This document shows positions 37,217-46,578 of a stretch of 64,000 bases of DNA, one piece after another. A program made the position numbers and the translations under genes. The DNA comes from Neisseria subflava (GTDB lineage: Bacteria; Pseudomonadota; Gammaproteobacteria; Burkholderiales; Neisseriaceae). Location of the stretch: contig NZ_CP073117.1 in the NCBI RefSeq assembly GCF_024205745.1, positions 1,860,001-1,924,000 on the forward strand, read 5' to 3'. The notes beneath the pieces are model-generated. The model worked only from the letters and a program-made list of their open reading frames with translations. It made no database searches and was not told the DNA's origin. Numbering within the stretch: position 1 is the stretch's first letter; the number at the start of each line of letters is the position of its first letter.

Positions 37217-38173
37217 ATGGATATTTTGGATAGGCTGGTCGAATTGGCGCAGGTAAAAGGCAGCGTGGATGTTCAATGTCTGTTTCAGGGGGAATGGTAT
37301 GTGCGGCATGAACCAAAGCGTGCGCATGGTTTGGTGCATATCGTCACTGCCGGTTCGGGTTATATCCGAATTGATGGGGAGCAAGAGGCTAGGCTGTTGA
37401 GTGCAGGGGATGTCATTTTTTTCCCGCGCAGCGTAGGGCATACTTTGAGCAGCGACAGCAGTTGTGAAAATCTCGGCGTCAACGTGCTGACGAGTGAAAA
37501 AGGTGCATTTAAAGTCAAGCAGAGTCATGCAGGAGGCGATGCGGCTTTACATCTTTTCTGCGCGCGGTTTGAATATGAAGCGCAGGCGGATATTATGGCG
37601 GGGCTGCCTGATACGATTTTACTGAATATCCACCATCCTTCTTTGCAGTATTTGGTGGCATTGTTGCAATATGAGAGCGGTCAGGCTTTGTCCGGCTCGG
37701 TAGCGGTTGTGAATGCATTGGCTTCGGTGTTACTGGTATTTCTGCTTAGAGCCAGCCTGGAGAAAAATGGGAAAGCGCAATTAAGCGGTTTGCTGAATGG
37801 TTGGCAGGACAAACGCCTGCGGAATTTGCTTCAGGCAGTAGTGGATAAGCCGGAAGAGGAATGGAATATCGAGAAAATGACCGCGATTGCCAATTTGTCT
37901 CGCGCCCAGTTGATGCGGGTATTTAAGCAGCAGACGGGAACAAGCCCGCATGCCTTTGTAAACAGTATCCGTTTGCAACAGGGGGCATTATTGTTGAAAC
38001 AGACGGCGGATTCGGTTTTATCAGTTGCGCTCTCGGTGGGTTTTCAATCGGAAACGCATTTTGGCAAGGCATTTAAAAAGCAATATGGGATATCGCCGGG
38101 GCAATATCGTAAGAATGATCGCGCTGATGAAGCTGCAGTACAAGCGGAAGAAATGCCGATTTACTTTATTTGA
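37217..38173 (+). CDS. AraC-family transcription regulator with cupin sensor domain
   Basis: 318-residue protein. The N-terminal cupin (about 1-150, with VHIVTAGSGYIRIDGEQEARLLSAGDVIFFPRSVGHTL) senses a ligand. The C-terminal double helix-turn-helix (about 205-300, with IANLSRAQLMRVFKQQTGTSPHAF and VALSVGFQSETHFGKAFKKQYGISPGQYR) binds DNA. Neisserial AraC regulators of this build include MtrA and MpeR; I cannot assign which. The preferred start is ATG 37217, as TTG 37202 has no better site. Divergent to the AhpD-like gene. Confidence 0.88.
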   Translation: MDILDRLVELAQVKGSVDVQCLFQGEWYVRHEPKRAHGLVHIVTAGSGYIRIDGEQEARLLSAGDVIFFPRSVGHTLSSDSSCENLGVNVLTSEKGAFKVKQSHAGGDAALHLFCARFEYEAQADIMAGLPDTILLNIHHPSLQYLVALLQYESGQALSGSVAVVNALASVLLVFLLRASLEKNGKAQLSGLLNGWQDKRLRNLLQAVVDKPEEEWNIEKMTAIANLSRAQLMRVFKQQTGTSPHAFVNSIRLQQGALLLKQTADSVLSVALSVGFQSETHFGKAFKKQYGISPGQYRKNDRADEAAVQAEEMPIYFI

Positions 38174-38184
38174 ACAGATGATAA

Positions 38185-38246
38185 AAGGCCGTCTGAAAGT
38201 GTAGAAATGAAATCTAGGATTTCTAAAACACTTTTCAGACGGCCTT
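38185..38246. terminator. Hairpin between the AraC gene and typA
   Basis: AAGGCCGTCTGAAAGTGT on one arm and ACACTTTTCAGACGGCCTT on the other, at 38185-38246, convergent genes on both sides. Confidence 0.6.
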
Positions 38247-38274
38247 AGTTTTAAAACGTATCAATCAAACAGAA

Positions 38275-40086
38275 TTAATCCAGTTTTTTGAAATGACGGC
38301 GACGTTCCAATTCGCTCAGGTAGCGTTTACGCAGGCGGATGGATTGTGGCGTAATTTCAACCAGTTCGTCATCGTCGATGAACTCAACTGCACCTTCCAA
38401 AGTCAATTTGATCGGCGTAGTCAGGCGCACGGCTTCATCTGTACCGCTGGCACGGACGTTGGTCAGTTTTTTACCTTTCAGAGGGTTTACCACCAAGTCG
38501 TTGTCGCGACTGTGAATACCGATAATCATACCTTCGTAGACTTTGTCGTTTGGAGAAACGAACATACGGCCGCGGTCTTCCAAGTTCCACAGGGCGTAAG
38601 CAACGGCTTCACCTTGCTCTTGAGAAACCAGTACGCCGTTGTGACGGCCGGGCATATCAGGTTTAACCGGTGCGTAGTCGTCAAAAACGTGGCTCATCAA
38701 GCCGGTACCGCGGGTCAAGGTCAGGAACTCGCCTTGGAAACCGATCAGGCCGCGTGCAGGAATGTGGTACTCCAGACGGGTACGGCCATTGCCGTCGCTT
38801 TCCATATTGGTCAATTCGCCACGGCGACGGCCAAGCTCTTCCATAACGGCGCCTTGGTTGTCATCAGGTACGTCCACAGTCAGGTTTTCGTAAGGCTCGC
38901 ATTTTTGACCGTTAATTTCACGGAATACCACGCGCGGTTTACCGACTGCCAATTCAAAGCCTTCGCGGCGCATGTTTTCCAACAAAATGGTCAGGTGCAA
39001 TTCGCCGCGGCCGGAAACGCGGAATACATCAGCGTCGGCGGTATCTTCAACACGCAGGGCAACGTTGGTCAGCAATTCTTTTTGCAGGCGGTCGCGGATT
39101 TGGCGGGAAGTCACGAATTTGCCTTCAGTACCGGCCAAAGGAGAAGTGTTAACCATAAAGTCCATGGTCAGGGTCGGCTCATCTACGCTCAACATAGGCA
39201 AGCCTTTAGGATTGTCTTTGTCGGTAATGGTTACGCCGATACCGATGTCTTCGATACCGGAAATAATCACGATGTCGCCGGCTTCAGCTTCTTCCAAAGG
39301 TACGCGTTCCAAGCCTTGGAAACCCAATAGTTGGTTGATACGGCCCTGGGCAACTTGTTCTTCATGGTTCATAACGGCAACGACTTGGCCGGGTTTGATG
39401 CGGCCGTTCAGGATGCGGCCGATACCGAGGCGGCCGGTATAGTTGTCGTAGTCCAGTTGGGAAATTTGCAGTTGCAGCGTTTCGTCCGCGCTGCCGCTTG
39501 GTGCAGGCGTGTGTTTCAAAATGGTCTCGAACAGAGGACGCATATCGCTGCTCTCGTCGTTTTCATCCAGTTTGGCAAAGCCGGACAGGCCGGAAGCATA
39601 GACGATAGGGAAGTCCAATTGTTCGTCAGTTGCGCCCAAGTTGTCGAACAATTCGAATGTTTGGTCGATAACCCAGCTTGGACGGGCAGACGGTTTGTCG
39701 ATTTTGTTGATAACAACGATAGGTTTCAGACCCAAAGCCAAGGCTTTTTTGGTCACGAAACGGGTTTGCGGCATAGGGCCTTCTTGTGCGTCAACCAACA
39801 GTACGACGCAGTCAACCATGCCCAATACACGTTCCACTTCGCCACCAAAATCGGCGTGTCCCGGGGTATCTACGATGTTGATGTGGTAGCCTTCGTATTC
39901 GATGGCGGTATTTTTAGCAAGAATGGTAATGCCGCGCTCTTTTTCAAGATCGTTGCTGTCCATTACGCGCTCTTCTACTTGCTGGTTGGAACGGAATGTG
40001 CCGGACTGACGCAGCAATTGGTCAACTAATGTGGTTTTGCCATGGTCGACGTGGGCGATGATGGCAATATTGCGGATTTGTTTCAT
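38275..40086 (-). CDS. typA: Ribosome-associated GTPase TypA/BipA
   Basis: Translational GTPase that helps large-subunit assembly, cold growth and stress adaptation. The 603-residue protein has G1 [16 protein letters not shown]3 [13 protein letters not shown] and G4 [12 protein letters not shown], then the EF-G-like beta barrel and the BipA-specific C-terminal domain ([21 protein letters not shown], here [17 protein letters not shown]). It is a single gene, divergent from bfrA by about 420 bases. Long antisense frames on the plus strand over it are shadows. Confidence 0.97.
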   Translation of the reverse strand: MKQIRNIAIIAHVDHGKTTLVDQLLRQSGTFRSNQQVEERVMDSNDLEKERGITILAKNTAIEYEGYHINIVDTPGHADFGGEVERVLGMVDCVVLLVDAQEGPMPQTRFVTKKALALGLKPIVVINKIDKPSARPSWVIDQTFELFDNLGATDEQLDFPIVYASGLSGFAKLDENDESSDMRPLFETILKHTPAPSGSADETLQLQISQLDYDNYTGRLGIGRILNGRIKPGQVVAVMNHEEQVAQGRINQLLGFQGLERVPLEEAEAGDIVIISGIEDIGIGVTITDKDNPKGLPMLSVDEPTLTMDFMVNTSPLAGTEGKFVTSRQIRDRLQKELLTNVALRVEDTADADVFRVSGRGELHLTILLENMRREGFELAVGKPRVVFREINGQKCEPYENLTVDVPDDNQGAVMEELGRRRGELTNMESDGNGRTRLEYHIPARGLIGFQGEFLTLTRGTGLMSHVFDDYAPVKPDMPGRHNGVLVSQEQGEAVAYALWNLEDRGRMFVSPNDKVYEGMIIGIHSRDNDLVVNPLKGKKLTNVRASGTDEAVRLTTPIKLTLEGAVEFIDDDELVEITPQSIRLRKRYLSELERRRHFKKLD

Positions 40087-40505
40087 GATGATTTATGTGT
40101 TTCAGCTAGGTGCTTAAAAAAAAGATAACTGGTAATTATAGCACGATTCCTAAGTATTGACCGAGTAGAAGATTCAAAAAAATGAGGCAAAAGCAGTTGA
40201 GAATAATTCATAATTAAATTTGATTGATTTTGTTGGATTATTTGCTTTTATTTATGGTTAACGAATGTAAATGTTTTTGAATAATGCAATGGATTCTTAA
40301 TACTAATGTCAAAAAAATGTTATTAAAAACAGGGGATTAGTTTTTCAGACGGCCTTTTAGACGGGTTAAATTTTTTGATAATTGTTTGTATTTTAAATAG
40401 AAAATTTGTCAAAAGTGCTACTTATGCATACAATTACCTCATTCCATAACAACACACGAATCTTCATTTCGTGATCATCAACTTTTAAAAGAAAGAGAAA
40501 GAATT
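40087..40505. other. AT-rich divergent region typA-bfrA
   Basis: About 420 bases, strongly AT-rich. One uptake sequence lies near 40344-40355. The bfrA promoter is the only box pair I can place. An iron-dependent operator was looked for without success. Confidence 0.5.
40406..40434 (+). promoter_or_regulatory. Promoter of bfrA-bfrB
   Basis: TTGTCA (40406-40411), 17-base spacer, TACAAT (40429-40434), about 70 bases before the bfrA ATG. Confidence 0.65.
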
Positions 40506-40970
40506 ATGCAAGGCAACCAAGCAGTTATTGATTACATGAACGAATTATTGTCTGGCGAGTTGGCTGCTCGCGACCAATATTTTATCCACTCTCGCCTGTA
40601 CTCCGAATGGGGCTACACCAAACTGTTCGAACGTCTGAACCACGAGATGGAAGAAGAAACCACTCACGCCGAAGACTTCATCCGTCGTATCCTGATGTTG
40701 GGCGGTACGCCTAAAATGACTCGTGCCGAACTGAACATCGGTACTGACGTAATCTCTTGTCTGAAAGCAGACTTGAACACTGAATACGAAGTACGCGATG
40801 CGTTGAAAAAAGGCATCAAATTGTGCGAAGAAGCTCAAGACTATGTTACCCGCGATTTGATGGTTGCCCAACTGAAAGACACTGAAGAAGATCACGCTCA
40901 CTGGTTGGAACAACAACTGCGTCTGATCGAATTGGTCGGCGAAGGCAACTACTACCAAAGCCAACTGTAA
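40506..40970 (+). CDS. bfrA: Bacterioferritin subunit BfrA (ferroxidase type, no haem ligand)
   Basis: Iron-storage subunit of 154 residues in the 24-mer bacterioferritin fold. The ferroxidase residues are present: Glu18, Glu51, His54, Glu93, Glu127 and His130 ([12 protein letters not shown] and KDTEEDH). The haem-binding methionine found at position 52 in E. coli Bfr is threonine here, so this subunit oxidises iron but should not ligate haem. Paired with bfrB 29 bases downstream, the two subunits co-assemble in Neisseria. ATG after GAAAGAGAAAG. Confidence 0.93.
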   Translation: MQGNQAVIDYMNELLSGELAARDQYFIHSRLYSEWGYTKLFERLNHEMEEETTHAEDFIRRILMLGGTPKMTRAELNIGTDVISCLKADLNTEYEVRDALKKGIKLCEEAQDYVTRDLMVAQLKDTEEDHAHWLEQQLRLIELVGEGNYYQSQL

Positions 40971-40999
40971 TCTAGCGTATAACATATAAGGAGCTGAAT

Positions 41000-41473
41000 A
41001 TGAAAGGCGATCGCTTAGTTATTCGCGAGCTGAACAAAAACTTAGGTTTGTTGCTGATTACCATTAACCAATACTTCCTGCATGCCCGCATTTTGAAAAA
41101 CTGGGGCTTTGAAGAATTGGGCGAACATTTCTTCAAACAGTCCATCCGTGAAATGAAATCCGCAGACGATTTGATCGAGCGTATTTTATTCTTGGAAGGC
41201 CTGCCTAATCTGCAAGAATTGGGTAAACTGCTGATCGGTGAATCTACCGAAGAGATCATTGCCTGCGATCTGAAAAAAGAGTATGAAAAACATGATGCTC
41301 TGGTTGCAGCCATCGCTCTTGCAGAAGAGCAACAAGACTACGTCAGCCGTGATTTGTTGGAAAAACAAAAAGACATCAACGAAGAACATATCGACTGGCT
41401 TGAAACTCAGCAGGAATTGATTGGCAAAGTTGGTTTGCCAAACTACCTGCAAACAGCGGCGCAAGAGGACTAA
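41000..41473 (+). CDS. bfrB: Bacterioferritin subunit BfrB (haem-binding type)
   Basis: 157-residue partner of BfrA. It keeps the haem-ligand Met52 (REMKSADD), but Glu18 is leucine and His54 is serine, so the ferroxidase centre is broken. Together with BfrA this splits haem and ferroxidase roles between subunits, a known neisserial design. An AAGGAG ribosome site precedes the ATG, and a terminator follows (41516-41549). The operon gives iron storage and protection from peroxide. Confidence 0.93.
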   Translation: MKGDRLVIRELNKNLGLLLITINQYFLHARILKNWGFEELGEHFFKQSIREMKSADDLIERILFLEGLPNLQELGKLLIGESTEEIIACDLKKEYEKHDALVAAIALAEEQQDYVSRDLLEKQKDINEEHIDWLETQQELIGKVGLPNYLQTAAQED

Positions 41474-41515
41474 AACACAAACCACTGCCAAATATAGCAG
41501 TCCCTGCTCCCATTG

Positions 41516-41549
41516 ACGGCATATCTTTACGGATATGCCGTTTTCTTTT
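41516..41549 (+). terminator. Terminator after bfrB
   Basis: ACGGCATATC (41516-41525) pairs with GATATGCCGT (41532-41541), followed by T-rich sequence. A second hairpin of uptake sequences lies at about 41564-41589 toward the next gene. Confidence 0.8.
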
Positions 41550-41594
41550 GTGGAAATGCTTAAAGGCCGTCTGAATGTTCAGACGGCCTTGATT

Positions 41595-42710
41595 TTATAT
41601 CGCTTTCAAACGGTATAGATAAGTGGTTTCCTTGTTTCTGGCAAACGCCAAAGGATCGGATTCATCTATTGCTTTTTTGTGTTGCGGTTTGGTTTTCAAA
41701 ATATCGACTACATTGAGTGAGGCCGTCTGAAAGTATTGGTTTAGAAAGTCTTTGTCGCGCAAATGTAAGTGTTCTGCCAAGTCGGAAATAATCAACCAGG
41801 CTTCGCCGTTTGGATTTAAGTGCTGGCGTACGCCGTTGAGGAACGCGGTCAGCATGGCATGATTGGGATCGTAAAGGGCAGTCTCAATAGCGGAGGTCGG
41901 TTTTGCCGGCAGCCAAGGCGGATTGCAGACGATAAGGTCGGCGCAAGTTTCGGGAAATAAATCAATCGATTGAATACTGACAGCTTTATCCAAGCCTAGG
42001 CGTTCGAGGTTTGCTGTGGCGCAGGCTATTGCTTTTGGGTTGGTGTCTGTGGCAATGATGTCGGGTATGCCTCGCTTGGCCAAAATTGCGGCAATAACAC
42101 CTGAGCCGGTGCCGATGTCAAAGGCCGTCTGAATATTGGGAGCGAGTGGCGCTTGGGCGATTAAATCCAAATATTCGCCACGCAGTGGAGAGAATACGCC
42201 GAAAGGAACATGGATTTTTCCATCTAGCTGCGGAATGTCTATACCTTTTTTGTGCCATTCGTGTGCACCTATAAAGCCTAGCAGTTGATTTAGCGGCAAA
42301 AGAAATGGCTTGTCGTTAGGTGTGTCGTAAACATCGCGAAGGGCGGCGTAGATATCGGGTGCACGCGCATTGTCCAGTTGAAAATTCGGTTGGATTTCAA
42401 CGGCAAGCATATTGAGCAAACGGCTTTGCTGCGCCTGTTTCATACGGTGGGCGTGAAAGGCCGTCTGAATATTGGCAGGTGCGTCTTTCTTTTTTTCAGA
42501 CGGCCTGCGGATACGTTTTTTCATTGCAGATAAGACTTGCTTGGCATTGTGAAAATCGCCAGTCCAAACGGTTGCAGTTTGCGCGTGGGCATTTTTTAAG
42601 ATTTCTGCTGCACCTGCTTCTTGTATGTAAACCGCCTGTTTAGGCGGTTTTTGTGTGCTTTCGGTGCGCCATTCGATGTCGGAACGGTTGGTAGGGATGG
42701 TGTGGGGCAT
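41595..42710 (-). CDS. SAM-dependent methyltransferase (PrmC/N6-adenine type)
   Basis: 371 residues. A class I methyltransferase core has motif I TAFDIGTGSGVIAA and catalytic loop LIVCNPPWLPA, the NPP(Y/W) type used by enzymes acting on exocyclic or amide nitrogen such as HemK/PrmC or RlmG. An N-terminal block of about 170 residues precedes the core. Start ATG 42710; a TTG at 42722 is weaker. Uptake sequences lie within the frame (near 41720, 42121 and 42463). Substrate unknown. Single gene, convergent with bfrB. Confidence 0.75.
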   Translation of the reverse strand: MPHTIPTNRSDIEWRTESTQKPPKQAVYIQEAGAAEILKNAHAQTATVWTGDFHNAKQVLSAMKKRIRRPSEKKKDAPANIQTAFHAHRMKQAQQSRLLNMLAVEIQPNFQLDNARAPDIYAALRDVYDTPNDKPFLLPLNQLLGFIGAHEWHKKGIDIPQLDGKIHVPFGVFSPLRGEYLDLIAQAPLAPNIQTAFDIGTGSGVIAAILAKRGIPDIIATDTNPKAIACATANLERLGLDKAVSIQSIDLFPETCADLIVCNPPWLPAKPTSAIETALYDPNHAMLTAFLNGVRQHLNPNGEAWLIISDLAEHLHLRDKDFLNQYFQTASLNVVDILKTKPQHKKAIDESDPLAFARNKETTYLYRLKAI

Positions 42711-42788
42711 AATGTGTTTCAAATCGGGGAAATAGGGGATTAGTTTACTATATTTAGGATGGGTTCGGTTTGAGAGGAGCTTTTAATA

Positions 42789-42876
42789 GTCTAAATTAGA
42801 CAAAATGTATAAAAATTTCTCAGGTTTTAAAATTTATACCAATATTTTGATAAAAATAGATTGTCGTTTTGTCTAA
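42789..42876. promoter_or_regulatory. Palindrome and repeated half-site upstream of leuA
   Basis: GTCTAAATTAGAC (42789-42801) is a perfect 13-base palindrome. The complement of its right half with flank, TTTTGTCTAA, recurs at 42867-42876 inside the promoter spacer. The pattern suggests a repressor operator with a distal and a promoter site. Confidence 0.5.
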
Positions 42877-42888
42877 AATGAGTATAAT
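42861..42888 (+). promoter_or_regulatory. Promoter of the leuA gene
   Basis: TTGTCG (42861-42866), 16-base spacer, TATAAT (42883-42888). The spacer contains the half-site TTTTGTCTAA. Confidence 0.7.
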
Positions 42889-42936
42889 GCACAACCAGAA
42901 CACAATAATCTTAATCAGATTTGGACAAGGAATATC

Positions 42937-44730
42937 ATGCAATTAGACATTGACCGTTTGGTTGCCTATTTTGGCGGCGTAAACGCGCTGGCCGAAGCCC
43001 TGAAACAGCACGACCCGGAAAATGCTGCAACCACAGCGGCTATCTACAAATGGCGTACACGCGGTTCCCTGCCTTTGGCTCAGTTGCAAAAACTGACCGC
43101 TTTGGCGGAAGCGCAAGGCAGACCGCTTGATTTGAATGCTTTTTTACAAAAAAACGAATCTCTGGAGAGAACAGAAATGACACAAACCAATCGTGTAATT
43201 ATTTTTGACACTACCATGCGCGACGGCGAGCAGTCGCCTGGTGCATCCATGACCAAAGAGGAGAAAATCCGCATTGCCCGCCAGTTGGAAAAGATGGGTG
43301 TCGATGTGATTGAGGCAGGTTTTGCAGCAGCCAGTCCGGGCGATTTCGAGTCGGTCAATGCGATTGCCAAAATCATCACCAAATCCACGGTCTGTTCGTT
43401 GGCGCGTGCCGTTGAAAACGATGTGCGCAAAGCGGGCGAAGCCGTTTCTCCCGCTCCGAAAAAACGCATCCATACCTTCATCGCCACCAGCCCCATCCAC
43501 ATGGAGCACAAACTAAAAATGAAGCCGCAGCAGGTCATCGATGCGGCGGTCAAAGCGGTAAAAATCGCCAAAGAATACACCGACGATGTGGAATTTTCCG
43601 CCGAAGACGCCGTGCGTTCGGATTTGGACTTCCTCGCCAAAATCTTTACGGCGGTTATCGAAGCGGGCGCGACCACCATCAATATTCCCGATACCGTCGG
43701 CTACTCCATCCCTTCCGTGTGGTACGAGCGTATCAGCAACATCATCAAAAGCGTTCCCAATGGCGACAAAGTAGTTTGGTCGACCCACTGCCATAATGAC
43801 TTGGGTATGGCGGTTGCTAACTCATTAGCTGCTGTTCAGGCAGGTGTGCGTCAGGTGGAATGTACCATCAACGGTTTGGGAGAACGCGCAGGCAATGCCA
43901 GCCTTGAAGAAATCGTGATGGCGTTGAAAGTGCGTCATGATTTGTTTGGCTTGGAAACCGGCATCGATACCACGCAAATCGTGCCGGTTTCCAAACTGGT
44001 GTCTACTATCACCGGCTATCCGATTCAGCCAAACAAAGCAGTAGTCGGCGCAAACGCCTTTGCGCACGAATCAGGCATCCACCAAGACGGCGTGTTGAAA
44101 CACCCTGAAACCTATGAAATCATGACTGCCGAATCAGTCGGCTGGTCAACCAACCGCCTGACTTTGGGCAAATTGTCCGGCCGTAATGCTTTCAAAACCA
44201 AGCTGGCAGATTTGGGCATCGAGTTGGAAAGCGAAGAGGCATTGAATGCGGCATTTGCACGCTTTAAAGAGCTGGCGGATAAGAAACGCGAAATCTTTGA
44301 TGAAGACTTGCACGCATTAGTGTCTGATGAAATGGGCAGCCTGAATGCTGAAAGCTACAAATTCATCTCTCAAAAAATCAGCACCGAAACCGGCGAAGAG
44401 CCTCGTGCCAATATCGTGTTCAGTATTCGCGGCGAAGAAAAACACGCTACCGCTACCGGCTCCGGCCCTGTTGACGCGATCTTTAAAGCCATTGAAAGCG
44501 TGGCTCAAAGTGGCGCGACCTTGCAAATTTACTCTGTCAACGCGGTGACGCAAGGTACCGAAAGCCAAGGCGAAACTTCTGTCCGCCTACAACGTGGCGA
44601 TCGTGTGGTCAACGGTCAAGGCGCTGATACCGACGTGTTGGTGGCGACTGCCAAGGCTTATCTGTCTGCACTGAGCAAATTGGAATTCGGTCAAGCCAAG
44701 CCAAAAGCACAAGGCAGTGGCATGATTTAA
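42937..44730 (+). CDS. leuA: 2-isopropylmalate synthase LeuA with in-frame HTH-like leader domain
   Basis: Condenses 2-ketoisovalerate and acetyl-CoA, first committed step of leucine synthesis. The frame is 597 codons. Residues 81-597 (from [25 protein letters not shown] 43177) equal the full-length 517-residue LeuA, with the metal motif [14 protein letters not shown] and a C-terminal regulatory domain. The first 80 residues form a small helical domain ([20 protein letters not shown]) like Cro-type HTH proteins. A good GGAGAG site (43163-43168) sits before ATG 43177, so a short enzyme may be made as well as, or instead of, the fusion. Confidence 0.9.
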   Translation: MQLDIDRLVAYFGGVNALAEALKQHDPENAATTAAIYKWRTRGSLPLAQLQKLTALAEAQGRPLDLNAFLQKNESLERTEMTQTNRVIIFDTTMRDGEQSPGASMTKEEKIRIARQLEKMGVDVIEAGFAAASPGDFESVNAIAKIITKSTVCSLARAVENDVRKAGEAVSPAPKKRIHTFIATSPIHMEHKLKMKPQQVIDAAVKAVKIAKEYTDDVEFSAEDAVRSDLDFLAKIFTAVIEAGATTINIPDTVGYSIPSVWYERISNIIKSVPNGDKVVWSTHCHNDLGMAVANSLAAVQAGVRQVECTINGLGERAGNASLEEIVMALKVRHDLFGLETGIDTTQIVPVSKLVSTITGYPIQPNKAVVGANAFAHESGIHQDGVLKHPETYEIMTAESVGWSTNRLTLGKLSGRNAFKTKLADLGIELESEEALNAAFARFKELADKKREIFDEDLHALVSDEMGSLNAESYKFISQKISTETGEEPRANIVFSIRGEEKHATATGSGPVDAIFKAIESVAQSGATLQIYSVNAVTQGTESQGETSVRLQRGDRVVNGQGADTDVLVATAKAYLSALSKLEFGQAKPKAQGSGMI

Positions 44731-44812
44731 TTTATTGAAGAGATAAAGGCCGTCTGGAATCGTAGTGATACGTTTCAGACGGCCCTTTTTATTTGGTTAA
44801 AAAATAGTTTGT

Positions 44813-45145
44813 TTATTGAAGTTTAAGCAACCGGTCTTGTTCGACAGACAATACGCCGTTTACTTTTTTGAAATAGGCAATGGCATCTTCAATATTAGTC
44901 TTGGAAGACGGACGGATAGCAATGCCGTACAGGTTTTTGTATTCGTAAACCAAAGTTGCACCGGAGGTTTTCACTGCTTTTAGCAATGGCGCAGAACCGG
45001 TTTGCGTATCATAGAAGATAATCAGATTGCCGGTAGTATCTTGGGTTTGTTGCTGAGATGGGGTGGCAGTTGATTGAGCTGGAGTGCTTGGGCTTTGGCA
45101 GGCACAAAGCAGGGTGGTGAGTAGGACGAATACTAGGGTTTTCAT
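44813..45145 (-). CDS. Small lipoprotein of unknown function
   Basis: 110 residues. Lipobox LLCACQSPS, then a Ser/Thr/Gln-rich linker and a folded part of about 65 residues with alternating strands and helices (NLIIFYDTQTG, YEYKNLYGIAIRP, AIAYFKKVNGVLSVEQDRL). The last block resembles the I9 peptidase-inhibitor fold (YFKKVNGVLSVEQD); this is only a resemblance. Bounded by uptake-sequence hairpins on both sides, so a single gene. Confidence 0.7.
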   Translation of the reverse strand: MKTLVFVLLTTLLCACQSPSTPAQSTATPSQQQTQDTTGNLIIFYDTQTGSAPLLKAVKTSGATLVYEYKNLYGIAIRPSSKTNIEDAIAYFKKVNGVLSVEQDRLLKLQ

Positions 45146-45243
45146 GGTATTAGTTTAATTTGATAAAAGAAAAAAAGGCCGTCTGAATAATCGTAAAACG
45201 AAATCAAAGTTTCCATTTACAACTTTCAGACGGCCTTAGTTCC

Positions 45244-45729
45244 TTATGCTTCGGGCAATTCCATGGCTAGAACAGTTTGTTCTTGTTTGGCACGGAAGGC
45301 CGCCAGTTTTTCAGCCAACTCAGGATTTTCGTTGGCCAAAAGTGAAATGGCAAACAGCGCTGCATTGGCCGCACCGGCTTCGCCAATGGCAAATGTGGCA
45401 ACAGGAACACCTTTAGGCATTTGCACAATCGAAAGCAGGGAGTCCTCGCCACGCAGATATTTGCTGGGAACGGGAACGCCCAAGACGGGAACCGTGGTTT
45501 TGGCGGCAACCATGCCCGGCAAATGCGCTGCGCCGCCTGCGCCCGCGATGATGGCTTTGATGCCGCGTTCGCGGGCGGTTTCGGCGTATTCAAACATCAA
45601 ATCAGGCGTACGGTGTGCAGAGACGACACGCGCTTCGTATTCAACGCCGAATTCTTTGAGAAATTGTGCTGCCTGCTGCATCACCGGCCAATCGCTGTTG
45701 CTGCCCATAATAATGCCGACTTGGATCAT
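45244..45729 (-). CDS. purE: N5-carboxyaminoimidazole ribonucleotide mutase PurE
   Basis: Moves the carboxyl group from N5 to C4 of the imidazole ring in purine synthesis. The 161-residue protein has the class I signature [11 protein letters not shown] at the N terminus, the catalytic [13 protein letters not shown] and [16 protein letters not shown]. No purK in the window. Upstream the TPR lipoprotein gene runs the same way, with an uptake-sequence pair at 45770-45804 between them. Confidence 0.96.
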   Translation of the reverse strand: MIQVGIIMGSNSDWPVMQQAAQFLKEFGVEYEARVVSAHRTPDLMFEYAETARERGIKAIIAGAGGAAHLPGMVAAKTTVPVLGVPVPSKYLRGEDSLLSIVQMPKGVPVATFAIGEAGAANAALFAISLLANENPELAEKLAAFRAKQEQTVLAMELPEA

Positions 45730-45769
45730 GAGGAGTTCCTTTTGCTTGAATGGATTAAGGGTAAAAAAT

Positions 45770-45804
45770 ATTCAGACGGCCTTGGGGATGACAAGGCCGT
45801 CTGA
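45770..45804. terminator. Uptake-sequence pair between purE and the CpoB-like gene
   Basis: TTCAGACGGCCTT at about 45770-45782 and AAGGCCGTCTGAA at about 45792-45804 form a 13-bp stem with a short loop. It lies downstream of the CpoB-like gene on the minus strand. Confidence 0.5.
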
Positions 45805-45808
45805 ACGT

Positions 45809-46564
45809 TTATCTTTGTTTGAGACTGATGGAAGCGCGTTTTGCCGCCTCGCTGTTGGGGAAGCTTTGTATCAGTTTGCGCCATGTGCTGCGGGCGATGT
45901 CTTTTTGTTGCAGCTTGTATTGGCACTGGCCGATGCTGTACATGGCATCAGGAGCTTGTGGGCTGTTGCGGAATCGGTTGGCGTAGCGGTTGCCGATTTC
46001 GATAACAGATTCGCAGTTGCCCAGACGTTGTTGGCTTTGCAGGAGCAGGTACATATTGCGGCGGGCAATTTCGCTGCCGTTGCCGCCGTCAGCTTCTTTT
46101 AGAATGGCCACTGCGGCGGAATAGTTGTTACGCTGATAGTATTTTTGCGCCTGATTATAAAGGCGCAGTTCGTTTTGCGAAGCTGAGTCTGTTTCAGACG
46201 GCACGCTGCCACCATTGGCCAAATAATTCATTTTCAGCTTGCGGTCGTCCAATCGCTGGGCTTTGGGGTTGGAAGCCGAAGTAGTCGGACGCTTGATATT
46301 TCGTTGTTGTTCCAATGTGTGCAAGCGTTGATTTAATTTTTCAACCGTGCGTTCCAGTCGGGCAATTTGTATACCTAAGTGGTCAATCTGGGTTTGTGCG
46401 TCCAAACGCGGATAGGGAATACTTTTTTCATGCAAAGGCTCACGCGGAATATCCGGCAGGACAAAGTTGGGATTGTCGGCAGGTTGAGGAGGATGGGAAA
46501 CGGCGCACGATGCGGCTAATAGAGTAAGCGGCAAAAGAAACAGGGAATGTGATAATGTTTTCAT
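45809..46564 (-). CDS. TPR lipoprotein, CpoB/YbgF-like
   Basis: 251 residues. Lipobox LLAASCAVS, a coiled-coil segment (HLGIQIARLERTVEKLNQRLHTLEQQ, about 63-88), then a C-terminal TPR domain (LYNQAQKYYQRNNYSAAVAIL and onward to the end). This order, coiled coil then TPR, is that of CpoB/YbgF, which couples the Tol-Pal system with peptidoglycan synthesis, but no tol or pal genes are nearby. Cys pairs in NCESV and GQCQYK may form a disulfide. Outer-membrane or periplasmic. Confidence 0.75.
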   Translation of the reverse strand: MKTLSHSLFLLPLTLLAASCAVSHPPQPADNPNFVLPDIPREPLHEKSIPYPRLDAQTQIDHLGIQIARLERTVEKLNQRLHTLEQQRNIKRPTTSASNPKAQRLDDRKLKMNYLANGGSVPSETDSASQNELRLYNQAQKYYQRNNYSAAVAILKEADGGNGSEIARRNMYLLLQSQQRLGNCESVIEIGNRYANRFRNSPQAPDAMYSIGQCQYKLQQKDIARSTWRKLIQSFPNSEAAKRASISLKQR

Positions 46565-46578
46565 CGGATTGTGTCGTT

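Noticed and set aside
38293..39330. 345-codon plus-strand ORF
   Set aside because: Antisense shadow of typA with no recognisable domain.
40087..40505. Fur box upstream of bfrA
   Set aside because: AT-rich stretches are present but none fits the GATAAT-type triple repeat.
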